Shown here piece by piece: positions 1 through 9,425 of a stretch of DNA of 64,000 nucleotides; position 1 is the first letter of the stretch; every line of letters begins with the position of its first letter. The translations under genes and the position numbers were made by a program. Source of the stretch: Bacteroidota bacterium (GTDB lineage: Bacteria > Bacteroidota > Bacteroidia > Chitinophagales > Chitinophagaceae); NCBI GenBank assembly GCA_947460595.1, contig CANHGS010000007.1, forward strand, positions 1 through 64,000. Reading direction: 5' to 3'. The notes below the pieces were generated by a model. That model saw only the letters and a list, made by a program, of their open reading frames with translations, did no database searches and was not told the origin of the DNA.

Positions 1-476
1 TGGGTTGGTCTGCTTTCATAGCTGGAAAGCGGGAATCTAGAAGATTGATGGGCGATGTTGTTTTAGACGCCGAAGATTTTAAAAGTCAAAGAAAGTTTGA
101 AGATGGCGCATTTCCATGTTCTTGGGGAGTTGATTTACATACTCCTAAAAAAGAATTCCTAAAGGGATTTGAAGGGAATGAATTTATAGCCGAATTCACC
201 AGGGGTAAAGAGTATGAATATGGTAACCTGTATTGGGCTCCCTATAGAGTATTATACAGTAGGAATATCAGTAATTTATTTATGGCAGGTAGAAATATCA
301 GTGTTACCAAAACCGGTTTGGGGCCAGTAAGAGTAATGAGAACATGTGGCATGATGGGTGAAGTGGTGGGAAAAGCCGTTTCGGTTTGTATAAAAAACAA
401 TGCTACTCCAAGACAGGTATATGAGAAACACTTTGATCAGTTAAAAAAACTTTTGCAAACACCTGGTTCAAAATAG
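1..476 (+). CDS. FAD-dependent oxidoreductase, C-terminal part (5' truncated by window)
   Basis: The frame starting at base 3 is open to the left edge of the window, so the ORF-track start at 45 is internal and this is the 3' end of a longer gene. The visible start GWSAFIAGKRESRRLMGDVV and the near-C-terminal NLFMAGRNISVTKTGLGPVR are typical of the PF12831-type FAD-dependent oxidoreductases that are common in Bacteroidota carbohydrate loci. The MAGRNIS stretch is the usual C-terminal FAD-contacting region. The substrate is unknown, and the N-terminal Rossmann motif and any signal peptide lie outside the window. A strong terminator follows at 572-593. Confidence 0.8.
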   Translation, partial: GWSAFIAGKRESRRLMGDVVLDAEDFKSQRKFEDGAFPCSWGVDLHTPKKEFLKGFEGNEFIAEFTRGKEYEYGNLYWAPYRVLYSRNISNLFMAGRNISVTKTGLGPVRVMRTCGMMGEVVGKAVSVCIKNNATPRQVYEKHFDQLKKLLQTPGSK

Positions 477-571
477 CAGATATGTTTTTTAAAATATGAT
501 GTTCATCAAGTGAAAGCATAACGCATTTGATTAAAGATTCCTAAGCAAGCAAGTTTAGTCTTTAAACTTGG

Positions 572-600
572 GCACCCGTATTCTTACGGGTGCTTTTATT
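572..600 (+). terminator. Rho-independent terminator after the FAD oxidoreductase
   Basis: A perfect 9-bp stem, gcacccgta/tacgggtgc, with a ttct tetraloop is followed by TTTTATTTT. It lies between two convergent genes and has its T-tract on the plus strand. Confidence 0.9.
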
Positions 601-1476
601 TTATGCAATGCCAAGTAACCCATTTCTGAATTTTTTAGGAGTCTTACCCGTTATTTTTAAAAAGTTTCGATGAAACAAAACCGGATTGTTAAAGCCGCAT
701 TCATAAATAATATTCTTGATGGCTAGGTTTTCATCTTGTAATAATTTACAAGCATGACCAATTCTGATTTCGGTTAAAAATTGAACAAAGGTTTTTTGTG
801 TTTTTGTTTTAAAAAATCGGCAAAAGGAGTTAGTGGTCATAGAGCAAATAGAAGCAACTTGATCAAGACTAATGGGTTGATGAAAGTTTTTTAAAAGATA
901 GTCATATACTTCCGTAAAGCGCATCATATCTGTATCAGACGGCAGTAATTGATAATTGCTACTAGCCAAAGCAGGTGTTTTATTGCATTTGATTAAATGT
1001 TCCAATAGTTGAAGTAATAAACCCAATTGTGCAAAACCGGTACTTTCTATCACTTGATGAAACAAATCAAGTGCATATTTTTTCTCAACGCCTGTGATTC
1101 TATAGCCTCGTTCATTTTTCCGAATCAACTGAACCAAACTCTTAGTCATGGAGGGGTCATCCGTGATGGATTGAATATGTTCTACTGTAAAATAGATACT
1201 ATAAGCAATAGTCTTTTTTTTGGTATTTTTCTGCTCAAAAGATTTGTCACACCTAAGAATATGCGGCAGTCCCTTTCCAAAAATAATCAAGTCGTCTTTT
1301 TCAAATCTTCCTAAATAGTCTCCTACTACCATATTCCCATGCCCTTCCTGGATCCAACATAATTCCTCTGTTTGGTGAAAATGAAAATCATGGTCAAAAA
1401 AAGGTTTGTGTACTTTTTTAACCCAAATCTGTTTTTTATCCAAGATGGGAGCGTCAACTAATAGGGATGCTTTCAT
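601..1476 (-). CDS. AraC family transcriptional regulator
   Basis: This 291-residue protein has an N-terminal cupin-like sensing half (FHFHQTEELCWIQEGHG, about residues 30-50) and a C-terminal AraC double helix-turn-helix (about 190-288). The second helix-turn-helix carries the family signature IKNIIYECGFNNPVLFHRNF followed by GKTPKKFR. It is cytoplasmic. It is transcribed divergently from uxaA, so it probably controls uxaA in response to a sugar or sugar acid; that is inference from position. The ATG start at 1476 gives the cupin a normal N-terminus. Confidence 0.9.
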   Translation of the reverse strand: MKASLLVDAPILDKKQIWVKKVHKPFFDHDFHFHQTEELCWIQEGHGNMVVGDYLGRFEKDDLIIFGKGLPHILRCDKSFEQKNTKKKTIAYSIYFTVEHIQSITDDPSMTKSLVQLIRKNERGYRITGVEKKYALDLFHQVIESTGFAQLGLLLQLLEHLIKCNKTPALASSNYQLLPSDTDMMRFTEVYDYLLKNFHQPISLDQVASICSMTTNSFCRFFKTKTQKTFVQFLTEIRIGHACKLLQDENLAIKNIIYECGFNNPVLFHRNFLKITGKTPKKFRNGLLGIA

Positions 1477-1632
1477 ATTCTTTACTGCATTATGAAGTTA
1501 AGTCAGGGTAAGAAAATAATTTGTACATTTTTTCAAAAAGGGTAAAATAGTTTACTTATTGACTAATTCAGATTACTGTTTCTAAAAGGACCAAGAATAC
1601 TTTAGCTTTTTAATTTAATACAATTTAATTCT
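1477..1632. promoter_or_regulatory. Divergent promoter region with an inverted repeat (AraC / uxaA)
   Basis: This 156-bp AT-rich spacer separates the divergent araC-type gene and uxaA. It contains the inverted repeat GTAAA-atag-TTTAC at 1542-1555, a possible operator. No clear TAnnTTTG box was found, although TAGCTTTT about 30 bp before uxaA is close. Regulation by the adjacent AraC protein is inferred. Confidence 0.4.
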
Positions 1633-3279
1633 ATGATAGAAAGCAATAACACATTCTTACAAATCCATGTGAACGATAATGTATTAGTAGCATTAACAGA
1701 TTTGACTGTTGATAAAAAAATTGATTTTCAGGGTAAGATAATAACACTAAAAGATACCATCCCTGCCAAACACAAGTTTTTCATCCATGACATGAACCAA
1801 GGCGATGAGGTATTCATGTATGGCGTAGTAGTGGGTAAATTAACAAAGACCTTGTCTGCAGGTATGTTAATGACTACCGAAAATACAGTACATGCTGCTG
1901 AACCTTATGCATATAGGGCTACTAATTATAGCTGGAAAGCACCTGATGTCTCTGCCTTTAAGGATAAAACTTTTATGGGGTATCATAGAAACGATGGTAA
2001 AGTTGGTACCGCTAATTATTGGTTATTTATTCCAACGGTTTTTTGTGAGAATAGAAATTTAGACGTAATTAAAGAAGCTTTGCATCATAGCTTAGGATAT
2101 GCGGTAACTGGAAAGTATTTGCAATTTGCCAAATTATTGGCGCAGAGTATAGAGAAACAAGAAGACATACATAATATTGATTTTCAAACTACAGACCCCA
2201 TTACAAAGCGGGTTTTCCCCAATATTGATGGGATTAAGTTTTTAAACCACCAAGGTGGTTGTGGTGGAACCAGACAGGATTCGGATTCTTTGAGCAAGTT
2301 ATTGGCTGCCTATGCAGATCATCCCAATGTTGCCGGAGTTACCTTATTGAGTTTGGGTTGTCAGCACCTGCAATTAGCGCAATTACAAAAAGATATTAAA
2401 CAAAGAAACCCCAACTTTGACAAACCCATTTTTGCTTTTGAACAACAGCAATCTAAAAGCGAAGAATCCTTAATCAGAGAAGCTATTCTACAAACTTTTG
2501 TAGGATTAATGGAAGCCAATAAAATTCAGAGAACCGCAGCACCTTTAAGTAAGTTGGTCGTAGGTGTTAAATGTGGAGGAAGTGATGGATTTAGTGGCAT
2601 TTCAGCAAACCCTGCGGTAGGTGTTGCTGCTGATTTATTGGTGGCGCTTGGTGGTACAGTTTTGTTGGCAGAGTTTCCAGAGTTATGCGGTGCTGAGCAA
2701 GATTTAATTGATAGATGTGTCTCAGCAGCCAACGCAAAAAAATTCATCCATTTAATGCAAACCTATGATGCCCAAGCACACGCAGCTGGTTCTGGGTTTC
2801 ACATGAATCCATCACCCGGTAATATTAAGGATGGGTTAATTACAGATGCCATTAAAAGTACGGGTGCTGCCAAAAAAGGGGGCAATTCTCCTGTTACAGA
2901 TGTATTGGATTATACAGAGCCTGCTACTAAACCAGGGCTCAATTTGGTTTGCACACCTGGCAATGACGTAGAAGCTACTACAGGAAAAGCAGCTGCCGGT
3001 GCTACGCTAATTTTATTTACAACTGGTTTGGGAACACCTACAGGTAATCCTGTTTGTCCAGTCATTAAAGTGGCTACCAACACCGCATTGGCTAAGCGCA
3101 TGCCTGATATCATTGATATTGATACAGGATCCATTATTCGGGGAGAAAAAACGGTATCTGAAATGGGTGCTGAAATTTTGGAATATTGTATTGATGTGGC
3201 AAGTGGTAAAACCATTCCCAAAGCAGTTCAATTGGGGCAGGATGATTTTATTCCATGGAAAAGAGGGGTTAGTCTTTGA
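1633..3279 (+). CDS. uxaA: Altronate dehydratase (UxaA family)
   Basis: This 548-residue cytoplasmic enzyme is predicted to dehydrate D-altronate to 2-keto-3-deoxygluconate in galacturonate catabolism. An N-terminal SAF-like domain (about residues 1-95) is followed by the large GD_AH dehydratase domain, with the family motifs GYHRNDGKVGTANYW, NHQGGCGGTRQDS and VGVKCGGSDGFSG containing conserved Cys/Gly. Both parts of the family architecture are present at normal length. The gene is divergent from an AraC regulator and lies 115 bp before a fucosidase cluster. A relative acting on another aldonic acid or galactarate cannot be excluded. In this window it would take up uronic acids released by the GH28 and GH105 enzymes. 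The gene ends in TGA, so TGA is a normal stop here. Confidence 0.87.
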   Translation: MIESNNTFLQIHVNDNVLVALTDLTVDKKIDFQGKIITLKDTIPAKHKFFIHDMNQGDEVFMYGVVVGKLTKTLSAGMLMTTENTVHAAEPYAYRATNYSWKAPDVSAFKDKTFMGYHRNDGKVGTANYWLFIPTVFCENRNLDVIKEALHHSLGYAVTGKYLQFAKLLAQSIEKQEDIHNIDFQTTDPITKRVFPNIDGIKFLNHQGGCGGTRQDSDSLSKLLAAYADHPNVAGVTLLSLGCQHLQLAQLQKDIKQRNPNFDKPIFAFEQQQSKSEESLIREAILQTFVGLMEANKIQRTAAPLSKLVVGVKCGGSDGFSGISANPAVGVAADLLVALGGTVLLAEFPELCGAEQDLIDRCVSAANAKKFIHLMQTYDAQAHAAGSGFHMNPSPGNIKDGLITDAIKSTGAAKKGGNSPVTDVLDYTEPATKPGLNLVCTPGNDVEATTGKAAAGATLILFTTGLGTPTGNPVCPVIKVATNTALAKRMPDIIDIDTGSIIRGEKTVSEMGAEILEYCIDVASGKTIPKAVQLGQDDFIPWKRGVSL

Positions 3280-3292
3280 TCCATTACAATTA

Positions 3293-3308
3293 TCGAAAAC
3301 GTTTTCGA
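3293..3308. promoter_or_regulatory. Perfect 16-bp palindrome, LacI-family-like operator
   Basis: TCGAAAACGTTTTCGA is a perfect inverted repeat with a central CG, the classic form of LacI/GalR-family operators. It lies 87 bp upstream of the first fucosidase ATG. No LacI-type gene is present in the window, so any regulator is encoded elsewhere. Confidence 0.65.
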
Positions 3309-3394
3309 ATATTTTATTCCACTATGGCAAACGATTGAAATGCTCCTATTTAATTTGACTAAATTGTTAGACTAATCACCAACACTTGCGCTAT

Positions 3395-5068
3395 ATGAAA
3401 AAAGCCCTTTTATTGCTGGCATTTGCTGCCCTGCAATTTTCACTCAATGCTCAAAGCAAAACCTTGAATGACCCCAAAATGGATTGGTGGAAAGAAGCCC
3501 GTTTTGGCATGTTTATTCACTGGGGGCTATATGCGGTTCCAGCTGGAACCTATGATGGTAAACAGATTCCGGGTATTGGAGAGTGGATCATGAATAGAGG
3601 AAAGATTCCCATGTCTGTATATCAAACTTATCCTGCCAGATTTAACCCCGTAAAATTCAATGCTGATGCCTGGGTTAAATTGGCCAGTGAAGCAGGGATG
3701 AAATACTTAGTTATTACCAGCAAACACCACGATGGTTTTGCTATGTTTAAATCAAAAGACCCATTCAATATTGTAGACGCAACGCCTTTTAAAAAAGACC
3801 CCATTAAAGAATTGGCAGAAGCTTGTAAAAAATACAAGATTCGTTTTGGTTTGTATTATTCTCAGGCACAGGACTGGAATCACCCAGGTGGAGCAGCAAG
3901 TGGAGGGTATTGGGACTCAGCTCAAAATGGCAGCATGGACAAGTATATAGATGAAGTGGCTGTGCCCCAAGTAAAGGAAATCTTAGATGCCTATAATCCT
4001 GCTATTATTTGGTGGGATACCCCAACCAATATGAATCCAGAGAGAGCTACCAAATTAGCCGACCTCTTGAAGAATAGACCGGACATTATTACCAATAACA
4101 GATTGGGTGGTGGATACGAAGGTGATTTGGAAACACCGGAACAGTATATTCCTGCAACAGGTATTCCAGGTAAGAACTGGGAAAGTTGTATGACCATGAA
4201 TGATACCTGGGGTTTTAAATCTTATGACCAGAATTGGAAGAGTACCAAAGTGTTAATCAGAAACTTGATTGATATAGCGTCTAAAGGTGGAAACTATTTG
4301 TTGAATGTTGGTCCAACAGATGAAGGAATTATTCCAGAACCATCAGTTGAAAGATTAAAACAAGTAGGTGCTTGGCTCAAACCCAATGCAGAAGCCATTT
4401 ACGGGACTAAGGCTAGTCCATTTACTTATTTGCGTTGGGGTAGGGCTACTCAGAAAAACAACAAATTGTTCTTGCATGTATTTGAGTGGCCTGCAGATGG
4501 GAAATTGAAAATTCCTATGAACAATGCCATTGCTAAAGCGCAATTGTTGACAGATAAAAAAACAAAGATTGGCATTAGTAGAGATGGACTCTATGCTGTT
4601 TTACAATTACCCAAAACAGCTCCCGATACAATTGCAACAGTGATTGCTTTAGACATAAATGGTCCAGTACAATTGTCCATCACAGAACCCATTCCTTCTA
4701 CTGGAAAATCGGCCACTGCCTCTTCTCAAGAATCTGATAAATTTAGTCCAGCCAATATCTTAGATGGCGATGGTAAAACAGTTTGGAAAGCTGCAGTAGA
4801 CCAAAAAACAGCTTGGTTGCAAATTGATTTGGGTAAGACCTATAGTATTGGTGCCATGGCCGCAGCAGAAGCAGGAGGAAATATTCAACAATACAAATTG
4901 GAATACCAATCCGGTTCAGAATGGAAGACCTTGGTAGAAGGAAAGGGCTTGGGCTCATCTGCCTTTAAAACATTTGATCCAGTAAAAGCGCAGGTATTTA
5001 GACTAACAGTATTACAAGCAAAAGCAGCACCACAGATCAGGGACCTACAATTGCTTTTTGAAGAATAG
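3395..5068 (+). CDS. Alpha-L-fucosidase, GH29, with C-terminal F5/8 C (discoidin) domain
   Basis: This exported enzyme removes alpha-L-fucose from glycans. I prefer the ATG at 3395 over the TTG at 3386, because it begins an ideal signal peptide, MKKALLLLAFAALQFSLNAQ. The GH29 barrel (about residues 25-340) shows RFGMFIHWGLYAVPAGTY, TSKHHDGFAMF and the nucleophile motif IIWWDTP, followed by GGNYLLNVGPTDEG. A small beta domain follows. The last 130 or so residues form a carbohydrate-binding F5/8 type C domain (NILDGDGKTVWKA, AWLQIDLGKTYSI). The length of 557 residues is normal. It is first in a four-gene same-strand cluster and probably regulated through the palindrome at 3293. Confidence 0.95.
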   Translation: MKKALLLLAFAALQFSLNAQSKTLNDPKMDWWKEARFGMFIHWGLYAVPAGTYDGKQIPGIGEWIMNRGKIPMSVYQTYPARFNPVKFNADAWVKLASEAGMKYLVITSKHHDGFAMFKSKDPFNIVDATPFKKDPIKELAEACKKYKIRFGLYYSQAQDWNHPGGAASGGYWDSAQNGSMDKYIDEVAVPQVKEILDAYNPAIIWWDTPTNMNPERATKLADLLKNRPDIITNNRLGGGYEGDLETPEQYIPATGIPGKNWESCMTMNDTWGFKSYDQNWKSTKVLIRNLIDIASKGGNYLLNVGPTDEGIIPEPSVERLKQVGAWLKPNAEAIYGTKASPFTYLRWGRATQKNNKLFLHVFEWPADGKLKIPMNNAIAKAQLLTDKKTKIGISRDGLYAVLQLPKTAPDTIATVIALDINGPVQLSITEPIPSTGKSATASSQESDKFSPANILDGDGKTVWKAAVDQKTAWLQIDLGKTYSIGAMAAAEAGGNIQQYKLEYQSGSEWKTLVEGKGLGSSAFKTFDPVKAQVFRLTVLQAKAAPQIRDLQLLFEE

Positions 5069-5151
5069 GCTTTAATTAATTAGCAACACAGTTATCTTAA
5101 ATGCTTGAAATAGGTTTAACCCAATTTTGTACAAGGATGAATGCCATAAAA

Positions 5152-6540
5152 ATGAAAACGCATAAACTAAGTAATTTTCATCTGCAGGTAAAGAAATGGA
5201 TTTTTGTAATAGCTATGTGTATGCTTTTGCTACAAGGGCAATCACAACAGGCGCAAATGACCAATCAAACATTGCGCGAGCAATGGTTTCAGGATATGGG
5301 TTTTGGATTATTTATCCATTGGGGTGTAGACGTAAGTCTTGGTTCTGTAATCAGTCATTCCTTGGCTGGTGCATCTCCAGCATATGCGCAGAAATATTTT
5401 AAAGAATTACCTGCCATATTTAATCCTAAAAAATTTGAGCCGGATGAATGGGCATCCTTAGCCAAATTAGCTGGGATGAAATACATGGTCTTTACTACCA
5501 AACACCATAGCGGATTTTGCATGTGGCCCACAAAAACAACTGAGTTCAATATTGCTCAAACACCCTACGGAAAAGATATTACCAAAGCCATTGTAGACGC
5601 ATTTAGAAAACAGGGGATTGCTATTGGATTTTATTTTTCTCCAGAAGATTTTCATTATTTATACGAACAAAAAATTCCTATTGGCAGAACCCAGCATCCC
5701 ATGCATTATCCCGTCAATAACAAGGGTTTGATGGATTTAGACAAAGCCCAATTAAAAGAACTTTTGACCAATTATGGGAAGATTGATTTGTTGTTTTTAG
5801 ACGGACCAGCCGAAGGTTTAAAAGAATATGCTTGGCAATTGCAGCCAGAAATTGTGGTCACTAGGGGGCAGATGAAAACGCCAGAACAGAACCTGCCAGA
5901 CAAACCCATTCCAGGTCCTTGGGAAGCTTGTTTTACCATGGGCACAGACTGGCAATACAAACCCACAAATGATCCGCAAAAAACAGGAACAGAGATGATC
6001 AATATGCTCATTGAAACTAGAGCAAAAGGTGGCAATCTTTTGTTAAATGTTGGGCCAAAACCCAATTGAGAAATTCAAATAGAACAGGAAGCTTTATTGC
6101 GTGAATTGGCATTGTGGAATTTTGTAAATGAAGAAAGTGTTCACGCAGTAAGACCATTTGCCATTACCAAAGAAGGGCCCATTTGGTACACCCGTTCTGC
6201 CAAAGACAGTAATACGGTCTTTGCATTTGTACCAGGTGGAACCCAATGGCCTTACGGCGATAGAAAAGAGCTAGTACTCAGACAAATTAAACCAACCGCT
6301 AACACCAAAGTGTCTATACTTGGTTATGATAGTCAGTTGTTGGAATACAAAGAAGGCTTTGATGCTGGTTTGCGTTTTCAAGATACCAATGCTGGTTTTT
6401 TAATTAGTGCGGTTAACGGTCATAGATTGTATACCAATAACAAATGGCCAAATCCTGTGGTGATTAAAATGTCTGCTGTGCAATTCAAAAGCTTGTCTGA
6501 ATCCAAAATTAGCAAGTCTAAATTGGATGGGGCACAATAG
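5152..6540 (+). pseudogene. Second GH29 alpha-L-fucosidase, interrupted by an in-frame TGA
   Basis: The ORF track shows two pieces, 5101-6069 and 6097-6540, but both are in the same frame. A single TGA at 6067-6069 separates them. Across the stop the reading is GGNLLLNVGPKPN-stop-EIQIEQEALLREL. GH29 proteins normally have Gly at this point (NVGPxPxG), so GGA to TGA explains the break. The first piece holds the signal peptide (start at 5152, MKTHKLSNF; core WIFVIAMCMLLLQG), GFGLFIHWGVDVS, TTKHHSGFCMW and the putative nucleophile LLFLDGPAEG. The second piece is the C-terminal beta domain. Possibilities are a recent nonsense mutation or an error in the assembly. The rest of the frame is undamaged. 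Confidence 0.9.
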
Positions 6541-6578
6541 TAAGGTTGATACAATTTGATGATAAACGATTGTTTGCT

Positions 6579-8492
6579 ATGAAGAAAAAATACAGGATAC
6601 TTTACTGTTTGCTATTCCTTGCTGCAAACAGTTTTTCTCAAACCAAGCCCTATCAAATGCAGTCTCCCGATGGTAAGTTGGCAATATCTATTGCACTTAA
6701 TCAAGAGAAGGGCTTGACCTATCAGTTATCATATTTACAGCAACCCATTGTATTGGAATCTAAGTTTGGGATTAAAGTAAATGGAGATAATTGGGATCAA
6801 AACCTAGTGATTAAAACCATTACAGCAAGCTCAGTAGATACGGTTTGGCAACCCATTTATGGCGAGCGTTCAAAAGTGAAAGACCAATTTAATGAATCGG
6901 TTTTTTATTTAAACAAAACAGACAATAAGAACAAACAATTAAAAATCATTGTTAGGGTATATAATCAAGGAATGGCATTTAGGTACTTGATTCCAGAACT
7001 AGATAATGGAGGGCCGTTGATAAAGATTTCGGGTGAGTCAACAGAGTATCGTTTTCCGGAATCCACTAAAGCTTGGTTTACTCCCTTAGCCCAACAGGAA
7101 TACCAATTGATGGATATTAATAAGATGCTAAATGAATCGGAAAGACCCCTGACATTGGAATTGAGTAATGGTTTATTTGCCTGTTTGGGTGAAGCAGAAA
7201 TGGTCAATTATTCCAGAACCAAATTCAAAGCTATTGCGGATAAACCCAATACTATCACAGGTGTGCTATATGACAATGTGGAAGAGATTGCTCCCTTTGC
7301 CAGCCCATGGCGATGGATCATGGTATCAGAATCGGCTGGAGCATTGTTAGAAAACAATGACCTGATTCAAAATTTAAATCCGCCCAATCAAATTGCTAAT
7401 AGTAGTTGGATAAAGCCCGGTAAGGTGTTTAGAGAAGTGACACTATCTACAACCGGTGCTAGAACAGCCATAGATTTCGCCAGCAAACACCAATTACAGT
7501 ATATTTTATTTGATGCGGGTTGGTATGGTTATGAATACCATGATTCTTCCAATGCAAGCAGGGTTAGTGTAGACCCAAAGAGAAATCCAGTGAATGAATT
7601 GGATTTGCAAACAGTGATTGCTTATGGCAAATCAAAAGGCATTGGTGTTATTCTATATGTAAACCAACGCGCATTGGCCAAACAATTAGACAGTATTTTA
7701 CCCATCTTTCATGCATGGGGTGTGGCTGGTGTGAAATTTGGATTTGTTCACGTGGGCTCATTTAGATGGACTACTTGGATGCACGAGGCCGTGAGAAAAT
7801 GCGCTAAGTATGAATTGATGGTAGACATTCATGATGAATATCGCCCAACGGGCTTTAGTAGAACCTATCCCAATCTCATGACCCAAGAAGGGATTCTGGG
7901 TAATGAAGGTTTTCCAACTGCAACGCATAATACCATTTTGCCTTTTACGCGTTTTATTGCAGGGGCAGCCGATTATACTTTTTGTTATTATAGACAAGAT
8001 TTTAAACAAACAGGTGCTATAGAAAATGGGGTTCCTAGAAATAAGTTTATCAAAACAACAGCAGCTCATCAATTAGCACTGGCAGCTATTTTTTATAGTC
8101 CCTTGCAACATATGTACTGGTATGATAAACCCTCAGATTCAAAGGATGAACCTGAACTAGCATTCTGGGATCATATACCCACTGTCTGGGATGATAGCAA
8201 GGTACTAAAGGGAACTATTGGTGAATATATTGTCATGGCTAGAAAATCAGGCAACAAATGGTTTGTAGGCGCTATCACAAATAATGATGCTAGGAATTTA
8301 GATCTATCTCTGGACTTTTTACAAACTGGTCAAGAATATGAAGCAACCATCTATAGCGATGATGCTACCACTAGTATTCGAACCCATGTGGCCATTCAGA
8401 AAATGAAAGTAAATAGTAAATCTATCTTGCACTTCAAATTAGTAGCTTCGGGAGGGCAGGCCATTGAATTAGTGCCCATTCCAAAAAAATAA
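6579..8492 (+). CDS. Glycoside hydrolase family 97 (alpha-glucosidase/alpha-galactosidase type)
   Basis: This 637-residue exported enzyme starts at the ATG at 6579; the TTG at 6546 would add 11 residues before the signal peptide MKKKYRILYCLLFLAANSFSQ. The N-terminal beta-sandwich opens with MQSPDGKLAISI, as in GH97 proteins. The barrel contains LFDAGWYG, the HDEYRPTGFSRTYPN block and GNEGFP, followed by a C-terminal beta domain. Retaining GH97 enzymes carry an Asp nucleophile after the VK strand; here the sequence is GVKFGFVH, with no Asp at that place. This suggests the inverting, SusB-like type, but that assignment is inference. It follows the GH29 pseudogene by 38 bp and is probably co-transcribed. 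Confidence 0.88.
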   Translation: MKKKYRILYCLLFLAANSFSQTKPYQMQSPDGKLAISIALNQEKGLTYQLSYLQQPIVLESKFGIKVNGDNWDQNLVIKTITASSVDTVWQPIYGERSKVKDQFNESVFYLNKTDNKNKQLKIIVRVYNQGMAFRYLIPELDNGGPLIKISGESTEYRFPESTKAWFTPLAQQEYQLMDINKMLNESERPLTLELSNGLFACLGEAEMVNYSRTKFKAIADKPNTITGVLYDNVEEIAPFASPWRWIMVSESAGALLENNDLIQNLNPPNQIANSSWIKPGKVFREVTLSTTGARTAIDFASKHQLQYILFDAGWYGYEYHDSSNASRVSVDPKRNPVNELDLQTVIAYGKSKGIGVILYVNQRALAKQLDSILPIFHAWGVAGVKFGFVHVGSFRWTTWMHEAVRKCAKYELMVDIHDEYRPTGFSRTYPNLMTQEGILGNEGFPTATHNTILPFTRFIAGAADYTFCYYRQDFKQTGAIENGVPRNKFIKTTAAHQLALAAIFYSPLQHMYWYDKPSDSKDEPELAFWDHIPTVWDDSKVLKGTIGEYIVMARKSGNKWFVGAITNNDARNLDLSLDFLQTGQEYEATIYSDDATTSIRTHVAIQKMKVNSKSILHFKLVASGGQAIELVPIPKK

Positions 8493-8522
8493 TTTATCTC
8501 ATATAGCAACCAAATCAAACCA

Positions 8523-9311
8523 ATGAACAAGTATTTATTAGGATCCATCTTAAGTATTACAAGCCTTGTCTATTCCATTACAGGGGCTGCTCAAAAGCGG
8601 GTGGTATTGGACAATTATTACAACAATGAAACCAATGCCAAAACAGGTTTGCCCTTTCACTATCTCTGGGCTGATACAGCTATTAGTGGGTTCTCACAAT
8701 TTGGAGATCTGTTTAAAGCCAAAGGAGCCGTTCTTTCAACGCTCAGCACCAAACCGGACAAACAGTCTTTAAAAAATACCGATATTTTTATCATGGTAGA
8801 TCCAGATACCAAAGATGAATCTGCTAATCCCAAATTCATGGATGCAACTACTGCTGCCAGTATTGCTGCCTGGGTAAAACAGGGTGGAGTGTTTTTATTA
8901 ATGGCCAATAACTATAAGAATGCAGAACTGGATAGTATTGGATTACTTACAAAATATTTTGGCATGCAGTTCACACACGAGACCCTGCATCCTGAATTGT
9001 CTGAAAAGGGTAAGCCCAGAAATTTTAATAGTTGTGCTTCTATTAACTTACCCAATCATCCTTTGTTTGAAGGAGTATCAAAAGTATTCTTAAAAGAAGT
9101 AGCACCCATTATGCTAGAAGGTCCTGCCAAAGCCATTCTTACAGAAAATGGTCAGACACTTATTGCAGAAGCCAAATATGGGAAGGGTTATGTATTGGTG
9201 ATTGGTGACCCTTGGTTATACAATGAATATATTGAGCATTTTTACCTGCCTGCTGATTTTGAAAACGGTAAAGCCGCAAGAAATTTGGTGAATTTGCTAA
9301 TGAGTAAATAG
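8523..9311 (+). CDS. Secreted GATase1-like domain protein, stand-alone form of a GH105-associated domain
   Basis: The protein has 262 residues with a signal peptide (MNKYLLGSILSITSLVYSITGAAQ). The mature part (KRVVLDNYYNNETNAKTG, YLWADTAISGFSQFGDLF, IFIMVDPDTKDE, IAAWVKQGGVFLLMAN) resembles the flavodoxin/class I glutamine amidotransferase-like domain often found C-terminal to GH105/GH88 rhamnogalacturonyl hydrolases in Bacteroidota. Here it is separate; the GH105 at 62015 lacks it. The final GKGYVLVIGDPWLYNEYI supports the fold. There is no visible Cys-His-Glu triad, so glutaminase activity is unlikely. The molecular role is unknown; it may bind or orient oligosaccharides. It is the last gene before a bidirectional terminator. 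Confidence 0.65.
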   Translation: MNKYLLGSILSITSLVYSITGAAQKRVVLDNYYNNETNAKTGLPFHYLWADTAISGFSQFGDLFKAKGAVLSTLSTKPDKQSLKNTDIFIMVDPDTKDESANPKFMDATTAASIAAWVKQGGVFLLMANNYKNAELDSIGLLTKYFGMQFTHETLHPELSEKGKPRNFNSCASINLPNHPLFEGVSKVFLKEVAPIMLEGPAKAILTENGQTLIAEAKYGKGYVLVIGDPWLYNEYIEHFYLPADFENGKAARNLVNLLMSK

Positions 9312-9374
9312 TAGTTGAAGAAAAAGTTTTAAGGCATTCATCTATCTGTTTAGAAATGGTGAATTGCTTAAATA

Positions 9375-9410
9375 AAAAAGGCTGACTCAAATTTGAGCCA
9401 GCCTTTTTGT
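9375..9410. terminator. Bidirectional terminator between convergent genes
   Basis: A 17-bp stem with one mismatch, aaaaaggctgactcaaa/tttgagccagccttttt, is flanked by A- and T-tracts on either side. It serves the plus-strand gene ending at 9311 and the minus-strand receptor ending at 9426. Confidence 0.92.
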
Positions 9411-9425
9411 TTGGGATATTGGATC

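Noticed and set aside
6067-6069. TGA read as selenocysteine in the second GH29
   Set aside because: GH29 has Gly here, not Cys or Sec, and TGA is used as a normal stop in this window.
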